A program made the translations under genes and the position numbers. The notes under the pieces are model-generated. The model saw nothing but the letters and a program-made list of their open reading frames with translations. It searched no databases and had not been told where the DNA came from. Positions 1 through 8,642 of a stretch of DNA of 60,356 nucleotides are shown here, piece by piece (position 1 is the stretch's first letter; each line of letters starts with the position of its first letter). Source of the stretch: an uncultured cyanobacterium (GTDB taxonomy: Bacteria; Cyanobacteriota; Cyanobacteriia; Cyanobacteriales; FACHB-T130); NCBI GenBank assembly GCA_936920195.1, contig CAKZHE010000231.1, forward strand, positions 1 through 60,356, written 5' to 3'.

Positions 1-137
1 AGCGATTCGTGTGATATCTTAATTAAACCAGGCTTTATATATTTTGTCAATACACTCCACTCAATGAAAATTCTGTCGGTGGTGCGTCACAGGAGGCAGT
101 CAAACAATATATTGCAACCCAGAAGCAACGCGGATAG
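1..137 (+). pseudogene. IS200-type TnpA transposase C-terminal fragment
   Basis: An open frame enters from the left edge and stops at TAG 135-137. Its last residues read VGGASQEAVKQYIATQKQRG, which resembles the C-terminal helix of the Y1 transposase TnpA of IS200/IS605 elements (typical pattern VGG-x-x-x-E-x-(I/L)-K-x-YI-x-x-Q). The catalytic HUH and Tyr regions would lie outside the window, so intactness cannot be judged. The frame further left looks poor, which suggests decay. The element-end hairpin follows directly. Confidence 0.45.
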
Positions 138-138
138 T

Positions 139-222
139 GTTAAACTAGGGGGTGTCGAACCCCCTAGTTTAACCGCGCTTACATCCCCGCCCACAAGGGG
201 ACGGGGTTTTACGCACGATCAA
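139..222 (+). repeat. IS200/IS605-like terminal hairpins
   Basis: A perfect 14-bp stem (139-152 with 160-173, loop of 7) begins GTTAAACTAG and is followed by a second GC-rich stem (CCCCGCCC near 185 with GGGGACGGGG near 197). Subterminal imperfect hairpins of this kind are the ends recognised by TnpA in IS200/IS605 elements. Placement directly after the TnpA tail supports this. The rest of the stretch up to menD (223-289) shows nothing else. Confidence 0.45.
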
Positions 223-289
223 TAAAATAATCTGCTAATATTAATACTATCAAATAGCGTTCCTGTTGTCTACTTATTATTCCTTGCCA

Positions 290-1999
290 ATGTCAATTGA
301 TTTTCGCAATTCCAATACCATCTGGGCATCAATCTTCGCCGAGAGTTTTCACACATTAGGATTGAGAACGGCAATTATTTGCCCTGGTTCTCGTTCTGCA
401 CCCTTAGCAGTGACTTTTGCTCAACAAGAGGGGATAGAAGCTATTCCAGTTTTAGATGAACGTTCGGCGGCTTTTTTCGCCTTGGGAATTGCCAAAAAAT
501 CCGGTTTGCCGACGGTGCTGATTTGTACTTCTGGTACGGCAGGAGCCAACTTTTATCCGGCAGTAATTGAAGCTAAAGAAAGTCGGATTCCTCTATTAAT
601 TTTAACGGCCGATCGTCCCCCAGAAATGCGAGAATGTCATTCTGGACAAACAATCGATCAAGTCAAATTGTATGGCAATTATCCCAATTGGCAAACGGAG
701 TTAGCTGTACCTAGTTTAGATTTAGAAATGTTGGATTATGCGCGGCAAACTGCTATCTATGCTTGGGAAAGGTCCCTTTCACCTACTCCGGGAGTGGTGC
801 ATCTAAATGTACCTTTTCGCGATCCTTTAGCTCCGCTTCCAGAAAAGGAAGCTTTGGAATTAAGTTCGCAATTAAATGAAGACGATTTTTTCGATTTCAT
901 TCATTTCTCTAAGCCTCAATTAACCTCTTTACCTACGCCAATTCCTTTACCATTCTGCGAACAAGGAATAATTATTGCTGGTACGGCACAACCCCAATTT
1001 CCGCAAGAGTATTGTGAAGCGATCGCGCAACTTTCTCGAACTCTCAAATGGCCTGTTTTAGCCGATGGACTTTCTCCAGTTAGAAACTATGCCGATCTCA
1101 ATCCCAATTTGATTTCTACCTATGATACCATTTTGCGCGATCGCCATCTGGTTCGCGAATTAATTCCTGAAGTCGTCATTCAAATTGGCGATTTACCCAC
1201 TAGCAAAGCCCTGCGAAGTTGGTTAGCGATTAAGCAACCGCAAACATGGATTATCGATCCTAGTCATCACAATTTAGATTCCCTGCACGGGAGAACCATT
1301 CGCTCCTACATATCCATCGAGCAACTGGTTTTAGAACCAATTTCAGATATACCTTTAGAGGGTGAATATCTCCGTTTATGGCAAAGGTCTGAAATCAAAT
1401 TTCGAGCCGCCATCGATGAAACTCTGAGAAAAACGGTTCACTTATTTGAAGGTAAAGCTGCCTGGTTGCTCTCTCAAATCTTGCCACCCAAAACACCTTT
1501 ATTTATTGCCAATAGTATGCCAGTTCGGGATATAGAATCTTTCTGGAAACCGAATAACTATCAAATTCAACCCTTTTTCAATCGCGGCGCAAATGGTATT
1601 GATGGCACTCTTTCCACGGCTTTAGGTGTTGCCCATCGTCAGCAAAGTAGCGTCATACTGACGGGGGATTTAGCTTTACTGCACGATACCAATGGCTTTT
1701 TATTACACCATAAATTTGTTGGGCATCTGACGATTATCTTAATTAATAATCAGGGCGGCGGCATCTTTGAAATGTTGCCCATTTCCCAATTTAAGCCCTC
1801 CTTTGAGGATTTTTTTGCTACGCCTCAAAAGGTTGATTTTGCTACACTTGCGGCGGCCTATAATATTGAATGGGAATTGATTTTATCTTGGAAGCAATTG
1901 GCAGAAAAGTTAAATCCCTTACCAGCGAAAGGCATCCGTATTTTGGAATTGCGAACTAATCGCAAAACGGATGCCCAATGGCGGCGCTCAATTTTGTGA
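290..1999 (+). CDS. menD: 2-succinyl-5-enolpyruvyl-6-hydroxy-3-cyclohexene-1-carboxylate synthase (MenD)
   Basis: MenD is a thiamine-diphosphate enzyme that adds decarboxylated 2-oxoglutarate to isochorismate. In cyanobacteria this step leads to phylloquinone, the photosystem I quinone. The protein (569 aa from ATG 290) has the N-terminal pyrimidine-binding domain with the PGSRSAPL motif near residue 31, the central TPP-enzyme domain, and the C-terminal ThDP/Mg motif, GD near residue 458 leading to NNQGGGIF about 35 residues later. The ATG at 290 is preferred because family members begin MSIDFRN; a TTG at 266 in the same frame would add eight residues that are not family-like. Length is normal. 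It stands alone, converging on the peptidoglycan-binding gene 21 bp downstream. No other men gene is in the window. Confidence 0.95.
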   Translation: MSIDFRNSNTIWASIFAESFHTLGLRTAIICPGSRSAPLAVTFAQQEGIEAIPVLDERSAAFFALGIAKKSGLPTVLICTSGTAGANFYPAVIEAKESRIPLLILTADRPPEMRECHSGQTIDQVKLYGNYPNWQTELAVPSLDLEMLDYARQTAIYAWERSLSPTPGVVHLNVPFRDPLAPLPEKEALELSSQLNEDDFFDFIHFSKPQLTSLPTPIPLPFCEQGIIIAGTAQPQFPQEYCEAIAQLSRTLKWPVLADGLSPVRNYADLNPNLISTYDTILRDRHLVRELIPEVVIQIGDLPTSKALRSWLAIKQPQTWIIDPSHHNLDSLHGRTIRSYISIEQLVLEPISDIPLEGEYLRLWQRSEIKFRAAIDETLRKTVHLFEGKAAWLLSQILPPKTPLFIANSMPVRDIESFWKPNNYQIQPFFNRGANGIDGTLSTALGVAHRQQSSVILTGDLALLHDTNGFLLHHKFVGHLTIILINNQGGGIFEMLPISQFKPSFEDFFATPQKVDFATLAAAYNIEWELILSWKQLAEKLNPLPAKGIRILELRTNRKTDAQWRRSIL

Positions 2000-2020
2000 A
2001 AATTATCTAATTCCTCATGG

Positions 2021-2590
2021 TTAACTTCCCAAAGCGATACTGGTATGGAAATTCACCGTTCCAGTTACAGGCAGATTTTTACTGATTTGAAAAGCCTTCA
2101 CCGCTTCTTCAGTAATTTTGCCGTAGATACCATCTACCTGCACTTTGGAATAACCTAACTTTTGCAAGCGCTGTTGCACTTTCTTGACTTCTTCTCCTTT
2201 GCTGCCAACCACTAAAATGTTACTATTAACACTGGTTAACTTGGTTTTAGTTGCCGGACCAAAAATACCATCGGCAGTTAATCCCGCTGCTTGTTGAAAG
2301 TTTTTGACTGCGGTTTGAGTAACATCGCCGTAGTATCCAGTTACCGTACCCGTATAAAAACCTGCTTTGATTAACCAATTTTGCAATTCTTTGACATTAT
2401 CACCGCGATCGCCTTTTTTCAACACCCCAGCAGCAGCGGCTGTTGGGGTAGCGGCAGTGAGTGTATTGTTTTTCACACTGGCAGCAGTAGTAACATTGGT
2501 GACACTGACAACCCCTGCTAAAATGGCGATTGGTAATAAAGGTTTTGCCAAGAAATTTAAAGCTTGATTAGTTGATGTAATTTTCAACAT
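2021..2590 (-). CDS. Exported protein with two peptidoglycan-binding (PG_binding_1) domains
   Basis: The 189-aa product has a hydrophobic N-terminal segment (about residues 17-38) fitting a signal peptide or anchor, an Ala/Thr-rich linker, and two PG_binding_1 repeats at about 58-118 and 127-186. Each repeat shows the family pattern: G-x-x-G-x-x-V-x-x-L-Q-x-x-L, then G-Y-Y/G-I-Y-G and T-x-x-A-V-K-x-F-Q. Such modules bind cell-wall peptidoglycan. No catalytic domain (amidase, transpeptidase) is attached, so it is probably a cell-wall-binding exported protein of unknown detailed role. Start ATG is clear; an opposite-strand frame inside it is a shadow. Confidence 0.85.
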   Translation of the reverse strand: MLKITSTNQALNFLAKPLLPIAILAGVVSVTNVTTAASVKNNTLTAATPTAAAAGVLKKGDRGDNVKELQNWLIKAGFYTGTVTGYYGDVTQTAVKNFQQAAGLTADGIFGPATKTKLTSVNSNILVVGSKGEEVKKVQQRLQKLGYSKVQVDGIYGKITEEAVKAFQISKNLPVTGTVNFHTSIALGS

Positions 2591-2729
2591 GGATCTTTTT
2601 CCTCAACCACACTAAAATTATTTTGTCTCCTTCACAGGTCTGATTCTAGCAGAATCAAAATAGATCTGCTATATCTGCGGTAACAATAAAGCACTTTTTT
2701 ACAAAAAATTGACAGCGTAGGGTATATCA

Positions 2730-2897
2730 TTATTTTCTAAGCATCGAAACTGTAACACCACCACAACTAGCGACAAAATACGATCCACTCCAAAATACAT
2801 CTTTCCAATAGAACTTTTCAAGATGGTCTGCAAATTCTTGGCGGAGTTTTCTAGATGATACAGACTTCAACTCTAAATCAGTGTATACTAAAAACAT
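2730..2897 (-). pseudogene. Truncated IS200/IS605 TnpA (Y1 transposase) remnant
   Basis: Reading the minus strand from ATG 2897 to TAA 2730 gives about 55 residues containing LKSVSSRKLRQEF, then FYWKDVFWSGSYFVASCGGV and a VSMLRK end. This matches the C-terminal half of TnpA of IS200/IS605 elements, including the conserved FWSGSYF-GG block. The N-terminal HUH region and the catalytic tyrosine helix are missing or disrupted, so the gene is dead. It lies head to head, 15 bp away, with a tnpB fragment on the plus strand. This is the divergent IS605 arrangement after a central deletion. Confidence 0.75.
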
Positions 2898-2912
2898 AAC
2901 ACCCATTAAGTC

Positions 2913-3280
2913 GAATAAGTGAGAACATCCTACTTAAAAAGTATGATGTTGTTGCAGTAGAAAAATTGAATATCAAAGGACTTGCTAAAACACGACTGGC
3001 TAAAAGTATAAATGACGCTGGATGGGGTCAATTTATTTCAATACTAACGGTCAAAGCCGAAAATGCTGGGCTGAAAGTTGTTGCTGTAAACCCAAACGGG
3101 ACTAGCCAGGAGTGTTCTAGCTGTGGTCAAAAGGTAACAAAGCCACTATCAGAAAGAACGCACAACTGCCCTAATTGTAAGGTTAGCTTGTGCAGGGATC
3201 TGAATGCCTCTATAAACATAAAGAATCGTGGGACGCACGATCTAAAAGCTCAGATTATGTCTTCAACGAAGAGTCTCTGA
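2913..3280 (+). pseudogene. Truncated TnpB C-terminal fragment (IS605 OrfB, zinc-finger type)
   Basis: An open frame from about 2913 encodes [17 protein letters not shown], the TnpB RuvC-II region, followed by the zinc-finger pair CSSCGQK and CPNC and the RuvC-III motif RDLNASINI. An ATG-less or internal start (the reported frame starts at 2966) and loss of the N-terminal two thirds, including RuvC-I, show it is a remnant. The acidic RuvC-II and RuvC-III residues are present but no full nuclease can form. It is partnered by the tnpA remnant and ends in a terminal hairpin at 3285-3315. Confidence 0.85.
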
Positions 3281-3284
3281 GAAG

Positions 3285-3315
3285 CCTACACCGCCTGATT
3301 ACAGGTCGGTGTAGG
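3285..3315 (+). repeat. IS605-type right-end hairpin
   Basis: CCTACACCG (3285-3293) pairs perfectly with CGGTGTAGG (3307-3315), with an inner CCTG/CAGG extension. It directly follows the tnpB fragment and lies 5 bp before the convergent glpK stop. It is either the right end of the IS605 remnant or a transcription terminator shared by the two convergent genes. The sequence cannot separate these. Confidence 0.5.
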
Positions 3316-3319
3316 TACG

Positions 3320-4837
3320 TCACTCAATCCAATTTTTAGCTCTTTCTACGGCCTTTAACCACTTGTGAAACTGTTCTTGAGCTTGCTCTGCCCCGGTACT
3401 AGGTCGAAAAACTTGGTCAATTTGCCGTTGGGCAATCAGTTCTTCATAACTATCCCAAAATTCTATCCCTAAACCTGCGGCAAAGGCTGCACCTTGGGCA
3501 GAAGCATCAAGAATTGCTGGACGTTCTACGGGAATGCCTAAAACATCGGCTTGAAATTGCATTAAAAAATCATTTTGACAGGCTCCACCATCCACTTTTA
3601 ATTGGATAATATCAGTACCGCTATCGAGATTCACTGCTTGGACAACTTCCTTAACTTGATAAGCGATCGCTTCCAATACGGCTCTGACTAAATGCTCCCG
3701 TTTTACGCCCCCAGTCATCCCCAAAAATGCTCCCCGCGCCTGCATATCCCAATGAGGCGCACCCAAGCCGCTTAAGGCAGGCACAAAATACACGCCGCCA
3801 TTATCGACTACTTGCCGCGCCATCATTTCTGTATCTGTCGCCGTGGAAATCATCTTTAAACCATCGCGCAACCACTGAATGCAAGCGCCGCTGGTGAAAA
3901 TGCTGCCTTCTAGGGCATAACCGACTTTTGGGGGCGCTCCGGCGACAGATTGAGTCCACGCAATCGTTGATAATAATTGATGGCGCGATCGCGCTACTCT
4001 GGCTCCAGTATGTGCCATCAAAAAACTGCCCGTACCATAGGTACATTTTGACAGACCAGGGCGATCGCAGCCGTGGGCAAATAAAGCGGCGTGTTGATCT
4101 CCTAACATGGCAGCAATGGGGATTGCCGCACCCAAAAGCTCTGGCTGAGTTTCCCCAAACAATCCGATGGAGGGTTGAATTTTGGGTAAGATTTGGGCAG
4201 GAATACCAAATAACTTTAACAGCGGTACAGACCATTCCCCCGTTCCCAAATCCATCAACATCGTGCGGCTGGCATTGCTGGTATCAGTGGCGTGGACTTT
4301 CCCCCCAGTTAAATTCCAGAGAATCCAAGTATCAATGGTTCCTGCCAGAATATGATTAAAATTAATCCGAGGATGTTGCTGTTTCGCATAATCTAACAGC
4401 CACACCAGTTTAGTTGCCGAGAAATAAGCATCAATAACTAAACCAGTGCGATTGTAAATCTCGGCAGCTTTACCTTGAGTCGTAAGTTGCTGGCATAGAC
4501 TTGCAGTCCTTCTATCTTGCCAAACAATCGCATTATAAAAGGGTTTTCCGGTAGTTTTATCCCACAGCAAGCAAGTTTCCCGCTGCACGCTGATGCCCAT
4601 CGCTGCGACATCTTTAGCTCCTACCCCTCCCTTCTCCAACGCTGTTTGAATCACCCAGCAAGTATCCTGCCAAATCTCCGTGGGGTTGTGTTCCAGCCAC
4701 CCAGGTTGGGGATAATACTGAGTTAATTCTTTGTAAGCTGAACTAACTAGCTTGCCAGCAGCATCAAACAGCATCGCTCGATTGCCAGTGGTGCCAAGAT
4801 CTAGGGAGAGAATGTAAGTAGGGATATTCAGGCTCAT
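3320..4837 (-). CDS. glpK: Glycerol kinase (FGGY family)
   Basis: Glycerol kinase phosphorylates glycerol with ATP to sn-glycerol 3-phosphate in the cytoplasm. The 505-residue protein from the ATG at 4837 carries the N-terminal LSLDLGTTGNRAMLFD phosphate motif, the substrate stretch SVQRET and WQDRRTA, the GDQHAALFAHGC block and the C-terminal FGGY signature region LKVDGGACQNDFLMQFQAD. Length is normal for the family. A further upstream ATG (4867) would add ten non-conserved residues and is less likely. It is monocistronic here: the next gene on the same strand begins 146 bp away in transcription order, and no glycerol facilitator or glycerol-phosphate dehydrogenase is adjacent. Confidence 0.95.
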   Translation of the reverse strand: MSLNIPTYILSLDLGTTGNRAMLFDAAGKLVSSAYKELTQYYPQPGWLEHNPTEIWQDTCWVIQTALEKGGVGAKDVAAMGISVQRETCLLWDKTTGKPFYNAIVWQDRRTASLCQQLTTQGKAAEIYNRTGLVIDAYFSATKLVWLLDYAKQQHPRINFNHILAGTIDTWILWNLTGGKVHATDTSNASRTMLMDLGTGEWSVPLLKLFGIPAQILPKIQPSIGLFGETQPELLGAAIPIAAMLGDQHAALFAHGCDRPGLSKCTYGTGSFLMAHTGARVARSRHQLLSTIAWTQSVAGAPPKVGYALEGSIFTSGACIQWLRDGLKMISTATDTEMMARQVVDNGGVYFVPALSGLGAPHWDMQARGAFLGMTGGVKREHLVRAVLEAIAYQVKEVVQAVNLDSGTDIIQLKVDGGACQNDFLMQFQADVLGIPVERPAILDASAQGAAFAAGLGIEFWDSYEELIAQRQIDQVFRPSTGAEQAQEQFHKWLKAVERAKNWIE

Positions 4838-4966
4838 GGTATGACTACTTGGTAAATCTCCAGCCACCTCCTGCCCAATAGCCCTAAATTGACTTCTAGA
4901 GCGGGATTAATTAGGAAGCGATCGCATTAGACATAGTTTACCGAAAAGTTGCCGAATGTATAGAGT

Positions 4967-5983
4967 TTAGGTTGAAAATCTAGCCAATAGTTCTTCCCGA
5001 CTTAACTGTAACAGCAACGGCGTAAATTCCGTGGGGGAAAGAGCGATTAATGCCGGAATAATTCTGGCTAATTGGGAGTCAACTTCTCCAAATCTCATCA
5101 CCATCAGAGTTTCCAAAGTATTCCGCCTTTCTCTTTCTGCTCCTTGTTCAATCCCTTGTTCAATCCCTCGTTCAATCCCTCGTTCAATCCCTCGTTCAAT
5201 CCCTTGTTCAATCCCTCGTTCAATCCCTTGTTCAATCCCTCGTTCAATCCCTTGTTCAATCCCTCGTTCAATCCCTCGTTCAATCCCTTGTTGTGTAGCT
5301 TCTTCTAATCTTTGCAAGTAAATGGGGGATAACTGCATAATCAACTCCTGTTCTTCCGCATCTAGCGCTTGACGCTCTCTCTGGCGTAATTCTAAAATTG
5401 CCATGAAGTTACAAATTAATTCTAGCGTACTTGCCTGCCAAGGATTATTGGCTGGCAAAGCTGACAATTCTCGAATCGCTTGTTGCTGTACTCTCCCTCT
5501 ACCTAAAATTCTCACCCAGAGGGTTTCTGGTGTTGGTGGTAGTTGGTGAATGGCAATAATGACAGTTTGGAAAATCTCTGGGAGAAAATAAATCCCTTTC
5601 ATCCATTGAGATTCATTGGTAGTTGCCTGACAGGTAGCTAATAACTCTGGGGAAGCAGTGGGTGATAAAATCCACAACCAAGGTGATGGGCGCTCTTGTC
5701 GGGCTAATTGTTCGGAAATGACGATTGCTTTCCCAATACAACTCAGAATACCACTGGGAGTGACAGGATTGCGAAAGGGTTCAATCATGGCTGGGGTGCG
5801 AGCAATTCTGCCCAATAAGCCCAAGGTATCAAGATTTTCTGAGGCTTGGGGTGAGGGTAAAAATAAAACATCAATTTCTCGAACTTCAGAAGCAATCTCC
5901 TTACTAGCTTCAACTTGTCCAAAGGGGGTTAAAAGTTCAGTAAGATATTGTTTGGCGAATTGATCGTGGATAAAACGAGTCAT
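4967..5983 (-). CDS. Cyanobacterial conserved protein with (GIE[R/Q])12 tandem repeat
   Basis: I recognise the architecture (cyanobacterial proteins of about 300-340 aa that start MTRFIHDQFAKQYL) but no established function. Residues 1-210 form a mixed alpha/beta region in which E31-x12-D/E and VLFLPSP could be a degenerate restriction-like fold, as in the Rpn/DUF4351-type proteins; this is inference. Residues about 231-279 are twelve tetrapeptides GIER or GIEQ, followed by a charged helix and a C-terminal LSPTEFTPLLLQL segment typical of the family. The repeat is encoded by a 12-bp tandem repeat and should form a charged helix. The ftsW stop codon lies 2 bp upstream of its start, so the two are probably cotranscribed. 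Confidence 0.7.
   Translation of the reverse strand: MTRFIHDQFAKQYLTELLTPFGQVEASKEIASEVREIDVLFLPSPQASENLDTLGLLGRIARTPAMIEPFRNPVTPSGILSCIGKAIVISEQLARQERPSPWLWILSPTASPELLATCQATTNESQWMKGIYFLPEIFQTVIIAIHQLPPTPETLWVRILGRGRVQQQAIRELSALPANNPWQASTLELICNFMAILELRQRERQALDAEEQELIMQLSPIYLQRLEEATQQGIERGIERGIEQGIERGIEQGIERGIEQGIERGIERGIERGIEQGIEQGAERERRNTLETLMVMRFGEVDSQLARIIPALIALSPTEFTPLLLQLSREELLARFST
5145..5290. repeat. 12-bp tandem repeat, about 12 units, inside a CDS
   Basis: Units TTCAATCCCTCG and TTCAATCCCTTG alternate about twelve times. On the minus strand they encode GIER and GIEQ. Because 12 is a multiple of 3, unit number can change without frameshift, and three reading frames stay open through the repeat. 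Confidence 0.95.
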
Positions 5984-5985
5984 AA

Positions 5986-7170
5986 TTATTTACCCCAACT
6001 TGGTCTATTTCTAGGGACTCGTTTTGGCAATAACATTACTTTCGCCTCGCTGCTCTCCCGCGCCACCCGAATCAGCAACCCGGCTGCCAGCAAACTTGCC
6101 AGCATGGAATTACCCCCATAACTAAATAGGGGTAAAGGCAATCCCGTCGTCGGTAAAGCTCCGGTGGCTACCCCAATATTTAGTAGGGATTGTCCTACCA
6201 AGAGGATTGTACAACCAACTGCGACTAATCTATGGACTGGATTTTGAGCGGCGATCGCTACCATTACCGCCAAAGTTCCATAAATTAACAACATCCCCAT
6301 TAGTATCAAACAACCGACAAAGCCAAATTCTTCGGCAAATACGGCAAAAATAAAATCTGTATATTGAATTGGTAAATAGAACAGCTTTTGTTGCGACATT
6401 CCAAAACCTTTTCCCCAAAAACCTCCAGAACCAATTGCCAACAAACTTTGGATTAATTGATAGCCATCCTGAGTAGGATCTGCCCAAGGATTCAGAAAGG
6501 ACATAATCCGCCGACGTTGATACTCTTTAATACTAATACTAATTGTGGCTAGCACCAGTCCAGTAATGGCGGTACTACTCAAATAGATATAGGGCAATCC
6601 TCCTGCCAGGGCAATTAACCAGAGAGTCATCCCACAAAGCGCTGCCGTACTCAAATTAGGTTGCAGTAAAATCCCCAAAATTACCGCCCCAAAAATTCCT
6701 AACCAAGTCATGCGACTGCGGGGTTTAAGTCTGTGCCATTGTCCAAAAATGCGAGCGCTTTGTAAAACCAGAAATGGTTTGATTAATTCCGAAGGTTGGA
6801 AAGGGAAAAGCCCAAAAGAAAGCCAACGAGTTGCTCCATTAACTGTAGTACCTAAACCGGGAATCACTGTAATTAGAATCAATCCCAATAGTAACAACAA
6901 TACCCAATTAGCCATTCTTAAAAAATAGCGCAGGGGAGAATGCACCGCAATATTAAAACCAATTAAACCCAGACCAATAGAAACAATTTGCCGTTTAAAA
7001 TAATAAAGTCCATCCCCAAAATCAGCATCAGCACTGGCATAGGAAGCCGAAAATAGTACCGCCAACCCCATAAATAGCCATAAAAAGGTTAGCCATCGTA
7101 ACCATCGGGCAGTATTAGCCCATTCTGTCACGGAGTTATCAAAAAAAGGAATTAGTTGACGTAGATTCAA
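5986..7170 (-). CDS. ftsW: Septal peptidoglycan glycosyltransferase FtsW (SEDS family)
   Basis: FtsW polymerises lipid II into glycan strands at the division septum with its partner class-b PBP. The 394-aa protein has about ten membrane segments. It carries the SEDS signatures QPSELIK, IQYTDFIFAVFAEEFG, whose Asp (about residue 271) is the catalytic acid known in RodA/FtsW, and TTGLPLPLFSYGG near the C-terminus. Length suits FtsW. RodA is a close alternative in the same family; the standalone locus and the division-type C-terminus favour FtsW, but paralogue assignment by eye is not certain. Upstream (7171-7341) are repeated TTTGCGTCC stretches and one GAACTTACGCA motif, and no gene. Confidence 0.85.
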   Translation of the reverse strand: MNLRQLIPFFDNSVTEWANTARWLRWLTFLWLFMGLAVLFSASYASADADFGDGLYYFKRQIVSIGLGLIGFNIAVHSPLRYFLRMANWVLLLLLGLILITVIPGLGTTVNGATRWLSFGLFPFQPSELIKPFLVLQSARIFGQWHRLKPRSRMTWLGIFGAVILGILLQPNLSTAALCGMTLWLIALAGGLPYIYLSSTAITGLVLATISISIKEYQRRRIMSFLNPWADPTQDGYQLIQSLLAIGSGGFWGKGFGMSQQKLFYLPIQYTDFIFAVFAEEFGFVGCLILMGMLLIYGTLAVMVAIAAQNPVHRLVAVGCTILLVGQSLLNIGVATGALPTTGLPLPLFSYGGNSMLASLLAAGLLIRVARESSEAKVMLLPKRVPRNRPSWGK

Positions 7171-7341
7171 GGTAATTTGGTTTTAAAGAATGAACAATCA
7201 ATAACTTGATTATAATCGGTTGACTCCCCTTTGCGTCCTTTGCGCTCCCTTTGCGTCCTTTGCGTTAAAAAAATCATTGATAATTAGAACTTACGCAACT
7301 TCCTCATTAATAAGGAGGAATTGCGATGGGAGGAGAAGTAA

Positions 7342-7587
7342 TCATTTTCCATTCAGGAGGTGTTTTTGTGCGATCGCGATCGCGGCCTCTATATCAACCG
7401 CACTATACCAAACTTCATCTGGTAGAATTAGTACCATTGGGCCACTACCGCAATGCCCCAAACAACCACTACCATTGATTGCCACATTTGGCAGGAGATA
7501 GTTTTGAAAAGCAGCTAAAACTTCAGCCGCACCTTGTTTGCGACAGGTACGATTTTGGCAAACGACGACGGATTTAGAGGTTGACAC
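7342..7587 (-). CDS. Thioredoxin-like [2Fe-2S] ferredoxin domain protein
   Basis: The 81-aa protein has the four cysteines of the thioredoxin-like [2Fe-2S] ferredoxin family: C10 and C15 (VVVCQNRTC), then C42 and C46 (GSGCLGHCGSGP). This is the NuoE-like fold, found as a stand-alone small protein in cyanobacteria. It probably carries electrons or serves as a redox sensor in the cytoplasm; the partner is unknown. It lies 12 bp downstream of the cysteine synthase gene on the same strand, so it is likely cotranscribed, which hints at a link to sulfur or Fe-S metabolism (inference). Confidence 0.85.
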   Translation of the reverse strand: MSTSKSVVVCQNRTCRKQGAAEVLAAFQNYLLPNVAINGSGCLGHCGSGPMVLILPDEVWYSAVDIEAAIAIAQKHLLNGK

Positions 7588-7599
7588 ATGGGAATTCCT

Positions 7600-8580
7600 C
7601 TAATTATCTGGCAGCAATCCCTTATCTGCCAACCATTGCTGATTAAACAGGCGCGACTGATACCGCGTACCGCTATCGCAGAGAATCGTCGCTATCCGAT
7701 GTCCTGGACCTAACTGTTTAGCTAATCTTACCGCCGCTGCCACATTAATTCCGGTAGAACCGCCCACAAACAAACCATCTTTTTTCAGCAGTTGATATAC
7801 TACTTGTACGCATTCTCGGTCATCAATTTGGATGGCATCATCAATGGGAGCATCAGCCAGATTAGCCGTGACGCGGCTGTTACCAATCCCTTCGGTAATC
7901 GAACTGCCTGCCATCTTAATTTCCCCAGTCTTGATATAACTATAGAGTCCGCTGCCCAAGGGGTCTGCTAAAATATTTTTAATCGCGGGATTTTGCTCTT
8001 TTAAAAATATTGATACTCCTGCCAAGGTTCCTCCCGTACCCACTGCCGCCACCCAACCGTCTACCTTACCTTCCGTTTGTTCCCAAATTTCTTTACCCGT
8101 GGTTTCGTAGTGGGCTTGACGATTGGCTAAATTGTCAAATTGGTTTGCCCAAATTGCATTTTCCATTTCCGCCGCAATCCGACCGGATAGTTTAACGTAA
8201 TTATTAGGGTCTTTATAGGGTACGGCGGGTACGGTGCGGACTTCTGCCCCCAAAGTTCTCAAAGTATCAATTTTTTCTTGGGATTGGGTATCGGGAATCA
8301 CAATCAAGCATTTATAACCTTTGGCGTTACAGATATGGGCTAAACCAATCCCTGTATTGCCAGCAGTTCCCTCCACTACTGTGCCACCGGGTTTCAGTAA
8401 GCCCTTCTCTTCGGCATCCCTGATAATATATAGTGCGGCTCGATCTTTCACCGAGCCACCAGGATTGAGAAATTCGGCTTTGCCCAGGATATCGCAACCT
8501 GTTTCCTCGCTAAAGCTATTTAACCGGATGAGTGGGGTGTTGCCGATGGTGCCAATAAAACCATTTTTAATATTCATCAT
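7600..8580 (-). CDS. cysK: PLP-dependent cysteine synthase (O-acetylserine sulfhydrylase family)
   Basis: The 326-aa protein has the beta-family PLP fold: the lysine motif NPGGSVKDR (K45 forms the Schiff base), the substrate loop EGTAGNTGIGLAH near residue 71, the phosphate-cradle GTGGTLAG near residue 181 and the C-terminal SGTRYQ. Cysteine synthase makes cysteine from O-acetylserine and sulfide. The substrate loop reads EGTAGNTG rather than the classical EPTSGNTG of CysK, a variant seen in a cyanobacterial/mitochondrial subgroup, so CysK versus a related subgroup enzyme is open. Either of the first two Met codons (8580 or 8577) could be the start. It is followed by the small [2Fe-2S] gene. 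Confidence 0.88.
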   Translation of the reverse strand: MMNIKNGFIGTIGNTPLIRLNSFSEETGCDILGKAEFLNPGGSVKDRAALYIIRDAEEKGLLKPGGTVVEGTAGNTGIGLAHICNAKGYKCLIVIPDTQSQEKIDTLRTLGAEVRTVPAVPYKDPNNYVKLSGRIAAEMENAIWANQFDNLANRQAHYETTGKEIWEQTEGKVDGWVAAVGTGGTLAGVSIFLKEQNPAIKNILADPLGSGLYSYIKTGEIKMAGSSITEGIGNSRVTANLADAPIDDAIQIDDRECVQVVYQLLKKDGLFVGGSTGINVAAAVRLAKQLGPGHRIATILCDSGTRYQSRLFNQQWLADKGLLPDN

Positions 8581-8642
8581 CAGAATTTACGCATAACTTT
8601 ATAGGGGTGTGCAGGGCAAATTGCTACAATTATACCGTACTC

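Noticed and set aside
3801-4359. Opposite-strand and other-frame ORFs within glpK
   Set aside because: Shadows of glycerol kinase, with no recognisable product.
5145-5290. CRISPR-like array
   Set aside because: Units are contiguous 12-mers without spacers and lie in a coding frame.
5031-5321. Plus-strand frames over the GIER repeat
   Set aside because: They are open only because the 12-bp repeat keeps all frames free of stops.
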